Source of the DNA: Vibrio owensii CAIM 1854 = LMG 25443 | GTDB lineage: Bacteria; Pseudomonadota; Gammaproteobacteria; Enterobacterales; Vibrionaceae | Direction: 5' to 3' | Assembly (NCBI RefSeq): GCF_000817815.1 | Contig: NZ_JPRD01000048.1 | Span: forward strand, 23,188 to 87,187 | Length of the DNA: 64,000 nt | Shown here: positions 51,301 to 60,141 of the stretch, in pieces | How the letters are laid out: the number at the start of each line of letters is the position of its first letter | Numbering within the stretch: the first letter of the stretch is position 1 | Translations under genes and position numbers: made by a program | The notes under the pieces: model-generated | Seen by the model: the letters and a program-made list of their open reading frames with translations, nothing else | The model's database searches: none | Told to the model about the DNA's origin: nothing

Positions 51301-52383
51301 TTAACGCACTTTCAGTGTCGCTAGACCAATCAGAACAAGAACCATAGAAATAATCCAGAAGCGCACGATTACGCGAGGCTCTGGCCAACCTTTTAATTCG
51401 TAGTGGTGGTGAATCGGTGCCATGCGGAAAATACGCTGGCCGCGAAGTTTGTAAGAACCTACCTGTAGAATTACCGATAGTGTCTCCATTACAAATACAC
51501 CGCCCATGATCACCAGTACCAACTCTTGACGAACCAATACTGCGATTGTGCCAAGCGCACCACCGAGTGCTAGTGAACCCACATCGCCCATGAACACTTG
51601 TGCTGGGTATGTGTTAAACCACAAGAAACCAAGACCTGCACCAACAATTGCCGTACATACCACAACCAATTCAGAAGCGTGCGGTAGGTAAGGAATATGA
51701 AGGTATTCAGAGAAGTTAACGTTACCTGTTGCCCATGCAATCACCGCAAAACCAGCCGCAACAAGAACTGTAGGCATGATTGCCAAACCATCTAGACCAT
51801 CGGTGAGGTTTACTGCGTTACTGGTACCCACGATTACAAAGTAAGTCAGGATAATGTACATCAAACCAAGTTGCGGCATGATGTCTTTAAAGAACGGCAC
51901 AACAAGTTGAGTTGCGGCAGTGTCTTTGCCGTAAGCGTACAACGCAAACGCCACTACAAACGCAATTAACGATTGCCAAAAGTACTTCCAACGAGCAATC
52001 AAACCGTCAGTGTTCTTACGCACGACCTTACGATAGTCATCGACAAAGCCGATAGCACCATAACCAAGCAGCACCGTCAGTACCGCCCATACGTATGGGT
52101 TCGATAAGTCAGTCCATAAAAGAATAGTGATAGAGATAGCAGCCAAAATCATGATACCGCCCATTGTTGGGGTACCACGTTTGCTAAAGTGGGATTCTGG
52201 ACCTTCGTTACGAACAACCTGACCAATTTGGAGCATCTGTAGACGCTTGATCATGATAGGTCCCATCCATAGAGAGAGACCTAGAGCGGTAAGTACGCTG
52301 AGGATTGCTCGAAAAGACAGGTATTCAAACAATCGGAAAAAAGATAGGTATGGCTGTAGCAGCTCGGCAAGCCAAATAATCAT
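51301..52383 (-). CDS. mraY: phospho-N-acetylmuramoyl-pentapeptide transferase
   Basis: The 360-residue enzyme with about ten membrane helices transfers phospho-MurNAc-pentapeptide to undecaprenyl phosphate, forming lipid I. Catalytic motifs are GFVDDYRKVV near residue 115, NLTDGLDGLA near 190, and PIHHHYELKGWPE near 325. The ATG overlaps the murF stop codon by one base (TAATG). Confidence 0.98.
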   Translation of the reverse strand: MIIWLAELLQPYLSFFRLFEYLSFRAILSVLTALGLSLWMGPIMIKRLQMLQIGQVVRNEGPESHFSKRGTPTMGGIMILAAISITILLWTDLSNPYVWAVLTVLLGYGAIGFVDDYRKVVRKNTDGLIARWKYFWQSLIAFVVAFALYAYGKDTAATQLVVPFFKDIMPQLGLMYIILTYFVIVGTSNAVNLTDGLDGLAIMPTVLVAAGFAVIAWATGNVNFSEYLHIPYLPHASELVVVCTAIVGAGLGFLWFNTYPAQVFMGDVGSLALGGALGTIAVLVRQELVLVIMGGVFVMETLSVILQVGSYKLRGQRIFRMAPIHHHYELKGWPEPRVIVRFWIISMVLVLIGLATLKVR

Positions 52384-53747
52384 TAATAATACTCCTTCAA
52401 AGCAGCAGCGACTTCAAACATACGTGCACCGTTCGCGCCTTTCACCAGCATTGTGTGGTGTTCAGGACCCGCTTGGTCTAGATGCTGCTTGATGTAGTCA
52501 ATCATCTCTTGATGTGTCTCGAAATGGATGCCATCGCAAAGCTCGCTAATGACCTTCGCATCTGCACCATACGTGAGAACATGTTCAAATTTTTGTGGGG
52601 CAGCATGTTCCCCGACTTGACGATGAAGTGCAAGACTTTCCTCACCCAACTCCGCCATATTGCCTAAAATCAACCAACGCTGTCCCTGAAAAGCCGACAA
52701 TAGATCTACTGCCGCTTTCATTGCCGGAACGCTCGCGTTGTAGCTATCATCAATCAATTTGACGTTATCGCTAAGCTCTTCCACTTCAACACGACCCTTG
52801 ACCTTGTTTAAGTGCTTCAGACCCGTTCGAACCTCTTCTAAGGTTGCGCCAAATTGCAACGCGATGATAGAAGCAGCAATCGCATTCGCCACGTTGTGTT
52901 GACCAATAATACCCAGAGACAGTTCAATTTCTTGTGAAGTTGCTGCGATATGTAAGTCAAAGCTTGCTTCGCCTGCGGCGTTCAACACGATGTTAGAAGC
53001 GTAGAAATCTGCGTCAGTATTATTTTGCGAAAAAGTAATGACTTTCTTATCTGCTAATACTCGGTCCCACTTGGCTTCACCATTGCTGTCTAAGTTAACA
53101 ATCGCAATGCCACCAGCAGCTAGCCCTTGGTAGATTTCACCTTTAGCTTGTTTAACGCCATCGATAGAACCGAATCCTTCTAGGTGCGCTGCCGCCACGT
53201 TGTTGACCATCGCGATGTCAGGCTTAACCAGTTGAGTCGTGTATTCAATTTCACCAACATGGTTCGCACCCAGCTCAATCACTGCGAAGTCATCGTCTTG
53301 TTGAGAGCGCAGCAACGTCAGTGGCACGCCGATGTCATTGTTGAAGTTGCCCGCAGTAAACAGAACTTTGCCTTTCAGCTGCAAAATACTAGCAACCATC
53401 TCTTTCACGGTGGTTTTACCGCAGCTACCTGTGATCGCGACCGTCGGCGTTTGACATGCTTGGTGAATCCAAGCTGCCACTTGACCTAATGCTACCTTAC
53501 TATCGGCAACAACGACTTGAGGCACATTCACATTAAGCGTTTTTTGTACCAATAAAGCACCCGCTCCCGACTCAACCGCCTGTTGGCAGAAATCGTGAGC
53601 ATCAAAACGCTCTCCAACCAAAGCAACAAACAGAGCACCTTGTTCGATAGCTCGAGTGTCGGTCGAAACAGATTCAATAGAGAGGTCGTTGCCAACCAGT
53701 TCACCGCCAGTGATATCGGCAATTTGAGAAAGCGTTACTGTGATCAT
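52383..53747 (-). CDS. murF: UDP-MurNAc-tripeptide--D-alanyl-D-alanine ligase
   Basis: The 454-residue Mur ligase attaches D-Ala-D-Ala. The P-loop ITGSCGKTTVKEM occurs near residue 107 and the DDSYNASVPAMKAAVD signature near 325. D-Ala-D-Ala must come from a ddl gene elsewhere, since none is in this cluster. It overlaps the end of murE by 4 bp. Confidence 0.98.
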   Translation of the reverse strand: MITVTLSQIADITGGELVGNDLSIESVSTDTRAIEQGALFVALVGERFDAHDFCQQAVESGAGALLVQKTLNVNVPQVVVADSKVALGQVAAWIHQACQTPTVAITGSCGKTTVKEMVASILQLKGKVLFTAGNFNNDIGVPLTLLRSQQDDDFAVIELGANHVGEIEYTTQLVKPDIAMVNNVAAAHLEGFGSIDGVKQAKGEIYQGLAAGGIAIVNLDSNGEAKWDRVLADKKVITFSQNNTDADFYASNIVLNAAGEASFDLHIAATSQEIELSLGIIGQHNVANAIAASIIALQFGATLEEVRTGLKHLNKVKGRVEVEELSDNVKLIDDSYNASVPAMKAAVDLLSAFQGQRWLILGNMAELGEESLALHRQVGEHAAPQKFEHVLTYGADAKVISELCDGIHFETHQEMIDYIKQHLDQAGPEHHTMLVKGANGARMFEVAAALKEYY

Positions 53748-55225
53748 GATGAAAGCCCCAATAGTGTCATGGCTGACTCGCGGTCAGAGTAATGGATGGT
53801 TCCAGAATTTAAAATTTGGTAGTCCTCATGGCCTTTGCCCGCCAGAAGGATAATGTCTTGTGAAGAGGCATGCTCAAGTGCGTAAGACAACGCTTTAAAA
53901 CGGTCATGTTGCACAATCGCCTCAGCTGGTTTCGTTAGACCTGCCAACATGTCTTTCATGATCAGCGCTGGATCTTCGCTACGAGGGTTGTCATCGGTAA
54001 GTACCACTTTGTCACCCAAACGCTCGGCAATTTCCGCCATCATTGGGCGCTTACCAGCATCACGATCACCACCACAGCCGAAGATAGCCCAAAGCTCACC
54101 TTGGCAATGCACACGCAATGCTTGCAGGGCTTTTTCTAGCGCGTCAGGCGTGTGAGCGTAATCCACCACTACTTTGGCATTGTCGTCAGCCTGGAACAGT
54201 TCCATACGACCAAGAACGGGTTGCAATTGACCAGCCGTCGCCAGCAAATCTTGCTTGCTAAAACCGAGACTAAGTAACGTCGTGAATGCCAACATCAGGT
54301 TCGCGGCATTGAACTCTCCGATAAGTGGCGCATGCAAAGTACCTTCACCAAATTTGCCATCAAACTCAATCGTGATACCAGATTCAGCATAAGCGATGTG
54401 GTTTGCATATACGCTTTGAGAAAATTCATTGTTTGGTTTGAGAGATACAGCAAGCGCGTTAGTCAGTTGTTTTGCCCACGACGCTCCCATCATGTCATCG
54501 ACATTGATGATCGCATGCTCGCATTGATGGGCGGTAAACAACGTCAGCTTGGCATTGGCATACTCTTCCATCGTGCCATGGTAATCAAGATGATCACGGC
54601 TCAGGTTAGTGAACACGCCAGCGGCAAAAGACAGCGCTTTAACGCGACCTTGAATTAAGCCGTGGGAAGAAACTTCAAGCGCCGTGTATTGTGCTTTTTG
54701 TTCCGCTAAAGACGACAATGTCTTTTGGATTTCAACCGCATTACCCGTGGTATTCGCGGCTTCTTGTAGATTATCTAGAAAGCCATTCCCTGTCGTACCC
54801 ATGACCGCTGCTTTTGAACCGACCAAATCAATCCATTGAGCAATAAGCTGAGTGATGGTGGTCTTGCCGTTGGTACCAGTGACACCAATCAAATCCATCG
54901 TCGGGTAGGTATACAAATGACCCGCAATTTCAGATAGGCACTTATCCAGTGCATCAAGGTAAATCACTGGAACATCATCAACAATCTCAATTGTGCCATG
55001 CGCTTTTTGCTCACAAGCTTGAGCAATCACCGCATTCGCACCTTGCTCAATCGCGGTTGGGATAAATTTACGTCCATCCACAACATGGCCAATGATAGCT
55101 ACAAAGGTTGTTCCAGACTGAACTCGTCGACTGTCGAGCTCTAATTCAGAAACAAGAATGGACGACAAGCTCGGGCAATCTACCCAAGTGGAAAGCAGCG
55201 TGTCCATACTGATGGCTTTAGTCAT
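53744..55225 (-). CDS. murE: UDP-MurNAc-L-Ala-D-Glu--meso-diaminopimelate ligase
   Basis: The 493-residue Mur ligase adds the third stem residue. The P-loop VTGTNGKTTITQL lies near residue 115. The DNPR motif (LTDDNPRSEDP, near 410) specifies meso-diaminopimelate rather than lysine, the product of the DapB pathway encoded at 36598. An alternative start at the second Met (residue 7) is possible. It begins 60 bp after ftsI. Confidence 0.98.
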   Translation of the reverse strand: MTKAISMDTLLSTWVDCPSLSSILVSELELDSRRVQSGTTFVAIIGHVVDGRKFIPTAIEQGANAVIAQACEQKAHGTIEIVDDVPVIYLDALDKCLSEIAGHLYTYPTMDLIGVTGTNGKTTITQLIAQWIDLVGSKAAVMGTTGNGFLDNLQEAANTTGNAVEIQKTLSSLAEQKAQYTALEVSSHGLIQGRVKALSFAAGVFTNLSRDHLDYHGTMEEYANAKLTLFTAHQCEHAIINVDDMMGASWAKQLTNALAVSLKPNNEFSQSVYANHIAYAESGITIEFDGKFGEGTLHAPLIGEFNAANLMLAFTTLLSLGFSKQDLLATAGQLQPVLGRMELFQADDNAKVVVDYAHTPDALEKALQALRVHCQGELWAIFGCGGDRDAGKRPMMAEIAERLGDKVVLTDDNPRSEDPALIMKDMLAGLTKPAEAIVQHDRFKALSYALEHASSQDIILLAGKGHEDYQILNSGTIHYSDRESAMTLLGLSS

Positions 55226-55285
55226 ATTTATTCTCCGAGCATTAGCTCAGCTTTCTTCATTTTGTTTCTCAGTACGCGGATAAGC

Positions 55286-57091
55286 CTACTGTTGGAATTT
55301 ATTTTCGTCAGGGGCAACGTTCAGAATTTGCAGTGCGCCTTTCATGATTTCAGAGAAAACCGGCGAGGCTACCGAACCACCGTAGTAGTCGTCACCTTGT
55401 GGTTCATTAACCACAACCACAAGCGCTAAACGTGGGTCACTTACTGGCGCAACACCTGCTGTATAGTTGATGTACTCATCACTATAGCCACCTGCACTTG
55501 CCTTACGCGCAGTACCTGTTTTGGCACCAACTCGGTAACCTGGAACCGCAGCACGACGAGCAGAACCGCCTTTTTGCGTTACCGTTTCAAGCATGTCTAA
55601 GACGAGACGAGCATTCTCTTTGCTCACGACTTGGCGAGCCATGTCATTATCGTTACTTTCGATGATATGAATCGGCTCATACTTGCCCAAGTTACCTAGC
55701 GTCGCATAGGCATGCGCTAGTTGGATTGGCGTAACTGACAAACCATAACCAAACGAGATGGTCGCACGCTCAATCGGAGACCAACGCGATCGGCTCGGGA
55801 AAATACCAACTACTTCACCAACCAAGTTCAAACCTGACAGCTCGCCAAGACCAACAGAACTGTACAAGCCAAGTAAAGCTTCAACCGGCATTTGCATCGC
55901 CAGCTTGGTCACACCGATGTTACTCGATTTCTTTAGAATCGTAGTTAGGCTCGCTTTGCCGACTTTTGGCGCATCACGAACGCGGCTACCACCGAGTTGA
56001 AGAATACCGTTACCCGTATCAACGATCGTATCTTTGTCTGCCACCCCATTTTCTAATGCGGCCAAAACAACAAAAGGCTTAATGGTTGAGCCAGGTTCCA
56101 ATGAGTCAGTAATCACACGGTTACGCATTTTGTAACTTTGCCAATCACTGCGGTTATTCGGGTTGTAAGAAGGTGCATTCACCATCGCGAGAACCGCACC
56201 CGTTTTAACGTCAAGAATCACAACCGATCCAGATGTTGCACGGTGATCGGCTACAGCCTGCTTGATAGCACGATACGCCACCGCTTGTATGCGCTGATCA
56301 ATTGTCAGTTGCAGTGGTTTACCTTCTTGTTTCTCTTCAAGAGCAATGTTTTCTACCACGCGCCCATAACGGTCTTTACGGATGGTTTTCTTACCTGCTG
56401 CGCCAGTTAACCACTCGTCATAGCTTCGTTCCACGCCTTCTAAGCCATGGCCGTCAATGCCTGTTACACCAACTAAGTGAGCACTAACCTCACCGGCCGG
56501 GTAGTAACGACGAGACTCCGACTTCAAGCCAACACCAGGTAGTTTGAGTTCACGAATGTAGTTCGCCATTGCAGGGCTAACTTGGCGTTGTAGATAGATA
56601 AAACGACGTTTTTCGTTCTTTTTGATTTTGTTGATCAGACCTTGACGATCCAAACCAAGTACATCAGCGAGTGCGTACCAACTCTTAGTTTGCTGCAAAG
56701 CGCCTTCTTTGAAGATGGTCTTAGGATCTGCCCAAACAGCCTCAACAGGAACACTCACCGCGAGAGGCTCGCCGTTACGATCAGAGATAATACCGCGCGC
56801 CGAAGGAATGGCTTTAACGCGGACAGAACGAAGGTCACCTTGCTTGATCAGGTTATCAGGCTCGATAATTTGAATATAGGCCACTCGCCCAACGAGAAGA
56901 GCAAAGGCACAGAAGACAAAAAACAGCAGTAACTGAAAGCGCCAGCGAATCAAAAACGACTCGGGCTCTTCAACGACTTCTGCTTCTTTAGGTTCTTTGG
57001 TGGGTTGCGGTTTTGCCGCAGCTACTTTTTTTTCTTTCGCAGCAGGCTTGCGCGTATTTCCTTGTTTAGATTTGGCTTTTTTTCCAATCAT
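55286..57091 (-). CDS. ftsI: septal peptidoglycan transpeptidase FtsI (PBP3)
   Basis: The 601-residue class B penicillin-binding protein cross-links septal peptidoglycan. One membrane helix lies at about 50-75. Active-site motifs are EPGSTIKPF (Ser335), KKSSNIG and VGAKTGTARK. The N-terminal cytoplasmic tail of about 45 residues is unusually rich in Lys, Ala and Pro/Glu and is longer than in E. coli. The start overlaps the ftsL stop by 4 bp. Confidence 0.97.
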   Translation of the reverse strand: MIGKKAKSKQGNTRKPAAKEKKVAAAKPQPTKEPKEAEVVEEPESFLIRWRFQLLLFFVFCAFALLVGRVAYIQIIEPDNLIKQGDLRSVRVKAIPSARGIISDRNGEPLAVSVPVEAVWADPKTIFKEGALQQTKSWYALADVLGLDRQGLINKIKKNEKRRFIYLQRQVSPAMANYIRELKLPGVGLKSESRRYYPAGEVSAHLVGVTGIDGHGLEGVERSYDEWLTGAAGKKTIRKDRYGRVVENIALEEKQEGKPLQLTIDQRIQAVAYRAIKQAVADHRATSGSVVILDVKTGAVLAMVNAPSYNPNNRSDWQSYKMRNRVITDSLEPGSTIKPFVVLAALENGVADKDTIVDTGNGILQLGGSRVRDAPKVGKASLTTILKKSSNIGVTKLAMQMPVEALLGLYSSVGLGELSGLNLVGEVVGIFPSRSRWSPIERATISFGYGLSVTPIQLAHAYATLGNLGKYEPIHIIESNDNDMARQVVSKENARLVLDMLETVTQKGGSARRAAVPGYRVGAKTGTARKASAGGYSDEYINYTAGVAPVSDPRLALVVVVNEPQGDDYYGGSVASPVFSEIMKGALQILNVAPDENKFQQ

Positions 57092-57405
57092 TTTAACGTG
57101 ATAACCACTTCTTTATCGCCATCTGGTCGTTTCATTTCAAGGTCCTTCTTTGCCAAGTCTTGAACGCGACTATGTTCCGCGAGGGCTGTTTCTTCCAACA
57201 TCAGGTTGCGCCATTCGCTGTCCAATCGCTCTCGCTCAACCAATGTATGATCTTTTTCAGTGATCGCTTGACGCGCATGATGAGTGGCAAACACCACTCC
57301 CATTGCAGTTGCGAAGATCAATATCATCAACAACAACGACCAGCGACCGACGGTAATCAAGTCCGTCGCAATCAACTTAGCAAGATTAGGAGTGGTTTTC
57401 GTCAT
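57088..57405 (-). CDS. ftsL: cell division protein FtsL
   Basis: This 105-residue bitopic protein has one membrane helix (about residues 22-41, WSLLLMILIFATAMGVVFAT) and a periplasmic coiled coil (LVERERLDSEWRNLMLEETAL) for pairing with FtsB and binding FtsQ. It lies 5 bp after rsmH and overlaps ftsI by 4 bp. Size and position identify it; sequence conservation in the family is low. Confidence 0.95.
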   Translation of the reverse strand: MTKTTPNLAKLIATDLITVGRWSLLLMILIFATAMGVVFATHHARQAITEKDHTLVERERLDSEWRNLMLEETALAEHSRVQDLAKKDLEMKRPDGDKEVVITLK

Positions 57406-57410
57406 AATAA

Positions 57411-58361
57411 TTAAAGCTTTTCTGCAATTCTTAGCACTGAGCTTCGAGAGCGCGGGTTCATGTCAATTTCTTGTTTCGTTGGTTTATTCGCTTTACCAAT
57501 CGGCTTCATGTTTGCACTGCCAAGCGCTCGGATTTGTTCTTCCGTCATAGGAATGCCATGTGGCACTTCTGGGCCTTTGCTCTCTTTACGAATGAAGCGT
57601 TTCACCATGCGATCTTCCAATGAGTGGAAACTGATCACAGACAAACGTCCTTCAGGAGCCAAAATGCTTGCCGCGCCTTTTAGCGCTGTATCAATTTCTT
57701 CTAATTCACTGTTGATGTAAATGCGAAAAGCCTGAAAAGCACGGGTTGCTGGGTGTTTTTTCTCTTTAAAGCTCTTTGGTGCCGCATCTGAGATCAGTTT
57801 TGCGAGCTGACCAGTACGAACCATTGGCTCATTTTCTTCATCTTCGCGATAAGCAACAATAGCTTTTGCGATACGGCGAGCATGCTTATCTTCACCAAAC
57901 TCACGAATCACCCAAGTGATATCATCAAGATCTGCTTCCATTAGCCATTGAGACACCGGGATACCAGATGTTGGGTCCATACGCATGTCTAATGGGCCGT
58001 CTTTCATAAAGCTAAAACCACGTTCAGCATCATCAAGTTGCGGAGACGACACACCAAGGTCTAGCAAGACACCATCGACTTTACCAACAAGGCCATAATC
58101 TTCTGCGTACTGCGCCATGCCTGAGAATGGACCATGGATGATGGTGAAACGAGGATCGTCGATTTTAGCCGCTTCTGCGATAGCTTGCGGGTCACGGTCG
58201 ATGCTGTAAAGTCGGCCGTTTTCACCGAGTTTCGACAAGATAGTTCGGCTGTGACCGCCACGGCCAAATGTTCCATCGATATAGATACCATCGGGTTTGA
58301 TAGCCAAGCCATCAATGGATTCATTTAATAACACGGAGATATGTTGAAATGTTTCGGTCAT
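57411..58361 (-). CDS. rsmH: 16S rRNA (cytosine(1402)-N4)-methyltransferase
   Basis: This 316-residue SAM-dependent enzyme methylates N4 of C1402 in 16S rRNA. Motifs: HISVLLNESIDGL near the start, YIDGTFGRGGHSRTIL (SAM site), LLDLGVSSPQLDD, and the C-terminal NPRSRSSVLRIAE. It heads the dcw cluster here; no mraZ lies upstream. The partner 2'-O-methyltransferase for the same nucleotide, RsmI, is also encoded in this window (59210). Confidence 0.98.
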   Translation of the reverse strand: MTETFQHISVLLNESIDGLAIKPDGIYIDGTFGRGGHSRTILSKLGENGRLYSIDRDPQAIAEAAKIDDPRFTIIHGPFSGMAQYAEDYGLVGKVDGVLLDLGVSSPQLDDAERGFSFMKDGPLDMRMDPTSGIPVSQWLMEADLDDITWVIREFGEDKHARRIAKAIVAYREDEENEPMVRTGQLAKLISDAAPKSFKEKKHPATRAFQAFRIYINSELEEIDTALKGAASILAPEGRLSVISFHSLEDRMVKRFIRKESKGPEVPHGIPMTEEQIRALGSANMKPIGKANKPTKQEIDMNPRSRSSVLRIAEKL

Positions 58362-58460
58362 AGCTGTCTCGTTGAATGATCTTGAAGCGATTCTTTAGTG
58401 TACTGATTTCCCACATCATCGCCACCTCAAGTCTAAAGTTAGACGTGATTCAGCGCCAAG

Positions 58461-58489
58461 TTTATTGGTAATGACATAGTTTGCGTCAA
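58461..58489 (-). promoter_or_regulatory. putative dcw cluster promoter
   Basis: On the minus strand TTGACG (58484-58489) and AATAAA (58461-58466) are spaced 17 bp, directly downstream of the rnpB terminator and about 100 bp before rsmH. The -10 matches 4 of 6 bases. Confidence 0.55.
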
Positions 58490-58497
58490 TTAAATGC

Positions 58498-58530
58498 AAA
58501 AAACCCATCACTACCGAAGTAGAGATGGGT
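58498..58530 (-). terminator. rnpB terminator
   Basis: On the minus strand ACCCATC/GATGGGT with an inner CTAC-TTCG-GTAG stem is followed by six T residues. Confidence 0.9.
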
Positions 58531-58537
58531 CTCGAAT

Positions 58538-58966
<429 letters not shown>

Positions 58967-59209
58967 GAGGGCGGATTGTATAGAGTTATCCCCCCAGAGT
59001 CTAGTGAGATCACAGAAATGCTGAAAACGGTTGGTTAAGTGGTCAAAAAGGCAGCATCCCGAAGAGCCAGCACTCATAAAAAAAGGAGTCGCGTTAACAA
59101 CTCCCTTCTCAATCTTATCTAAATATCTCTGAAAACTAACGGCTCTTGCACGAAACGACTAAAGCGCACTTCTCTAATCCCGCCTCTCGAAGCGAAGCGT
59201 TCTTTATGC
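58967..59209. other. rnpB promoter region and rsmI 3' flank
   Basis: This 243-bp stretch includes the rnpB -10 (TATACA on the minus strand, about 58973-58982) and otherwise no recognisable gene. Confidence 0.5.
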
Positions 59210-60073
59210 TTAGTCCAGATTCTCCAATCCCCACTTATACAGTGCATTTTTCTTTAGGCTGTAGATTTCTGCAGCAAGTGCCGCGGCTTTCTTCAATGGA
59301 AGCTCTTTAGTCAAAATACCCAGTGTGCGGGTTGCTTCGTCTGGCAGAGTATCTTCTGTGGAGTCACGGTGACCGTGAATAAGCAGAACCATCTCACCGC
59401 GCTGTTGGTTATCATCGCTTTTTACCCACTCAATCAGCTCACCTAGTGGCATTCCTTGAATGGTTTCAAAGGTTTTAGTTAACTCTCGTGCCAAGACAAC
59501 TTCTCGTTCTGGGCCAAGAACGTCTAACATATCTTGTAGAGAGTCTAAAATGCGATGCGGCGATTCATAGAAGATACAAGTGCGTTCCACTGACGCAATT
59601 TCCAAGAACTTGTCTTTACGGCCTTTGCTTTTCGGTGGTAGAAAGCCTTCGAAACTAAAGCGATCAGAAGGCAAGCCCGACGCACTTAACGCAGTGATGA
59701 CCGCACACGCACCAGGAAGAGGCACAACTCTAACGCCCGCTTGACGACATTTTGTCACCAAATGGTATCCTGGATCGCTTATTAGCGGCGTACCAGCATC
59801 AGACACCAATGCGATAGATTGACCTGATAATAGCTTTTCAACCAGTACTTGCGCTTTTTGCTGCTCGTTATGATCGTGCAACGCGAAAGTTTTGGTTTGG
59901 ATATTGAAGTGAGACAGTAATTTGCCCGTATGTCGAGTATCCTCAGCGGCAATGATGTCCACATTCGACAGAACTTCGATAGCACGTTGTGTGATATCCG
60001 CTAAATTTCCGATTGGAGTCGGTACGATGTAAAGAGTTGGCCCCTCATTCGGCAACTTATTTTTATCTGTCAT
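59210..60073 (-). CDS. rsmI: 16S rRNA (cytidine(1402)-2'-O)-methyltransferase
   Basis: This 287-residue tetrapyrrole-methylase-fold enzyme methylates the 2'-OH of C1402 in 16S rRNA. Motifs: LYIVPTPIGNLADIT, AAEDTRHTGKLLSHF, LVSDAGTPLISDPGY and RFSFEGFLPPKSKGR. It is divergent from lpoA, as in enterics (yraL-yraM), with only 68 bp between the two starts, so their promoters overlap. Confidence 0.97.
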   Translation of the reverse strand: MTDKNKLPNEGPTLYIVPTPIGNLADITQRAIEVLSNVDIIAAEDTRHTGKLLSHFNIQTKTFALHDHNEQQKAQVLVEKLLSGQSIALVSDAGTPLISDPGYHLVTKCRQAGVRVVPLPGACAVITALSASGLPSDRFSFEGFLPPKSKGRKDKFLEIASVERTCIFYESPHRILDSLQDMLDVLGPEREVVLARELTKTFETIQGMPLGELIEWVKSDDNQQRGEMVLLIHGHRDSTEDTLPDEATRTLGILTKELPLKKAAALAAEIYSLKKNALYKWGLENLD

Positions 60074-60102
60074 TTGTTTACCATCACTTCAACGATTAAT
60101 AT
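60074..60102 (+). promoter_or_regulatory. putative lpoA promoter
   Basis: TTGTTT (60074-60079) and TAATAT (60097-60102) are separated by 17 bp. A start near 60109 would coincide with the 16-bp palindrome described next. Confidence 0.6.
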
Positions 60103-60108
60103 AGAGAC

Positions 60109-60124
60109 AATTTTGTACAAAATT
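60109..60124. promoter_or_regulatory. perfect 16-bp palindrome between rsmI and lpoA
   Basis: AATTTTGTACAAAATT is its own reverse complement. It lies at the predicted lpoA transcription start and 18 bp before its ATG. It could be an operator or an RNA hairpin; no known regulator is assigned. Confidence 0.6.
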
Positions 60125-60141
60125 ATAGAGAACTCACGGCA

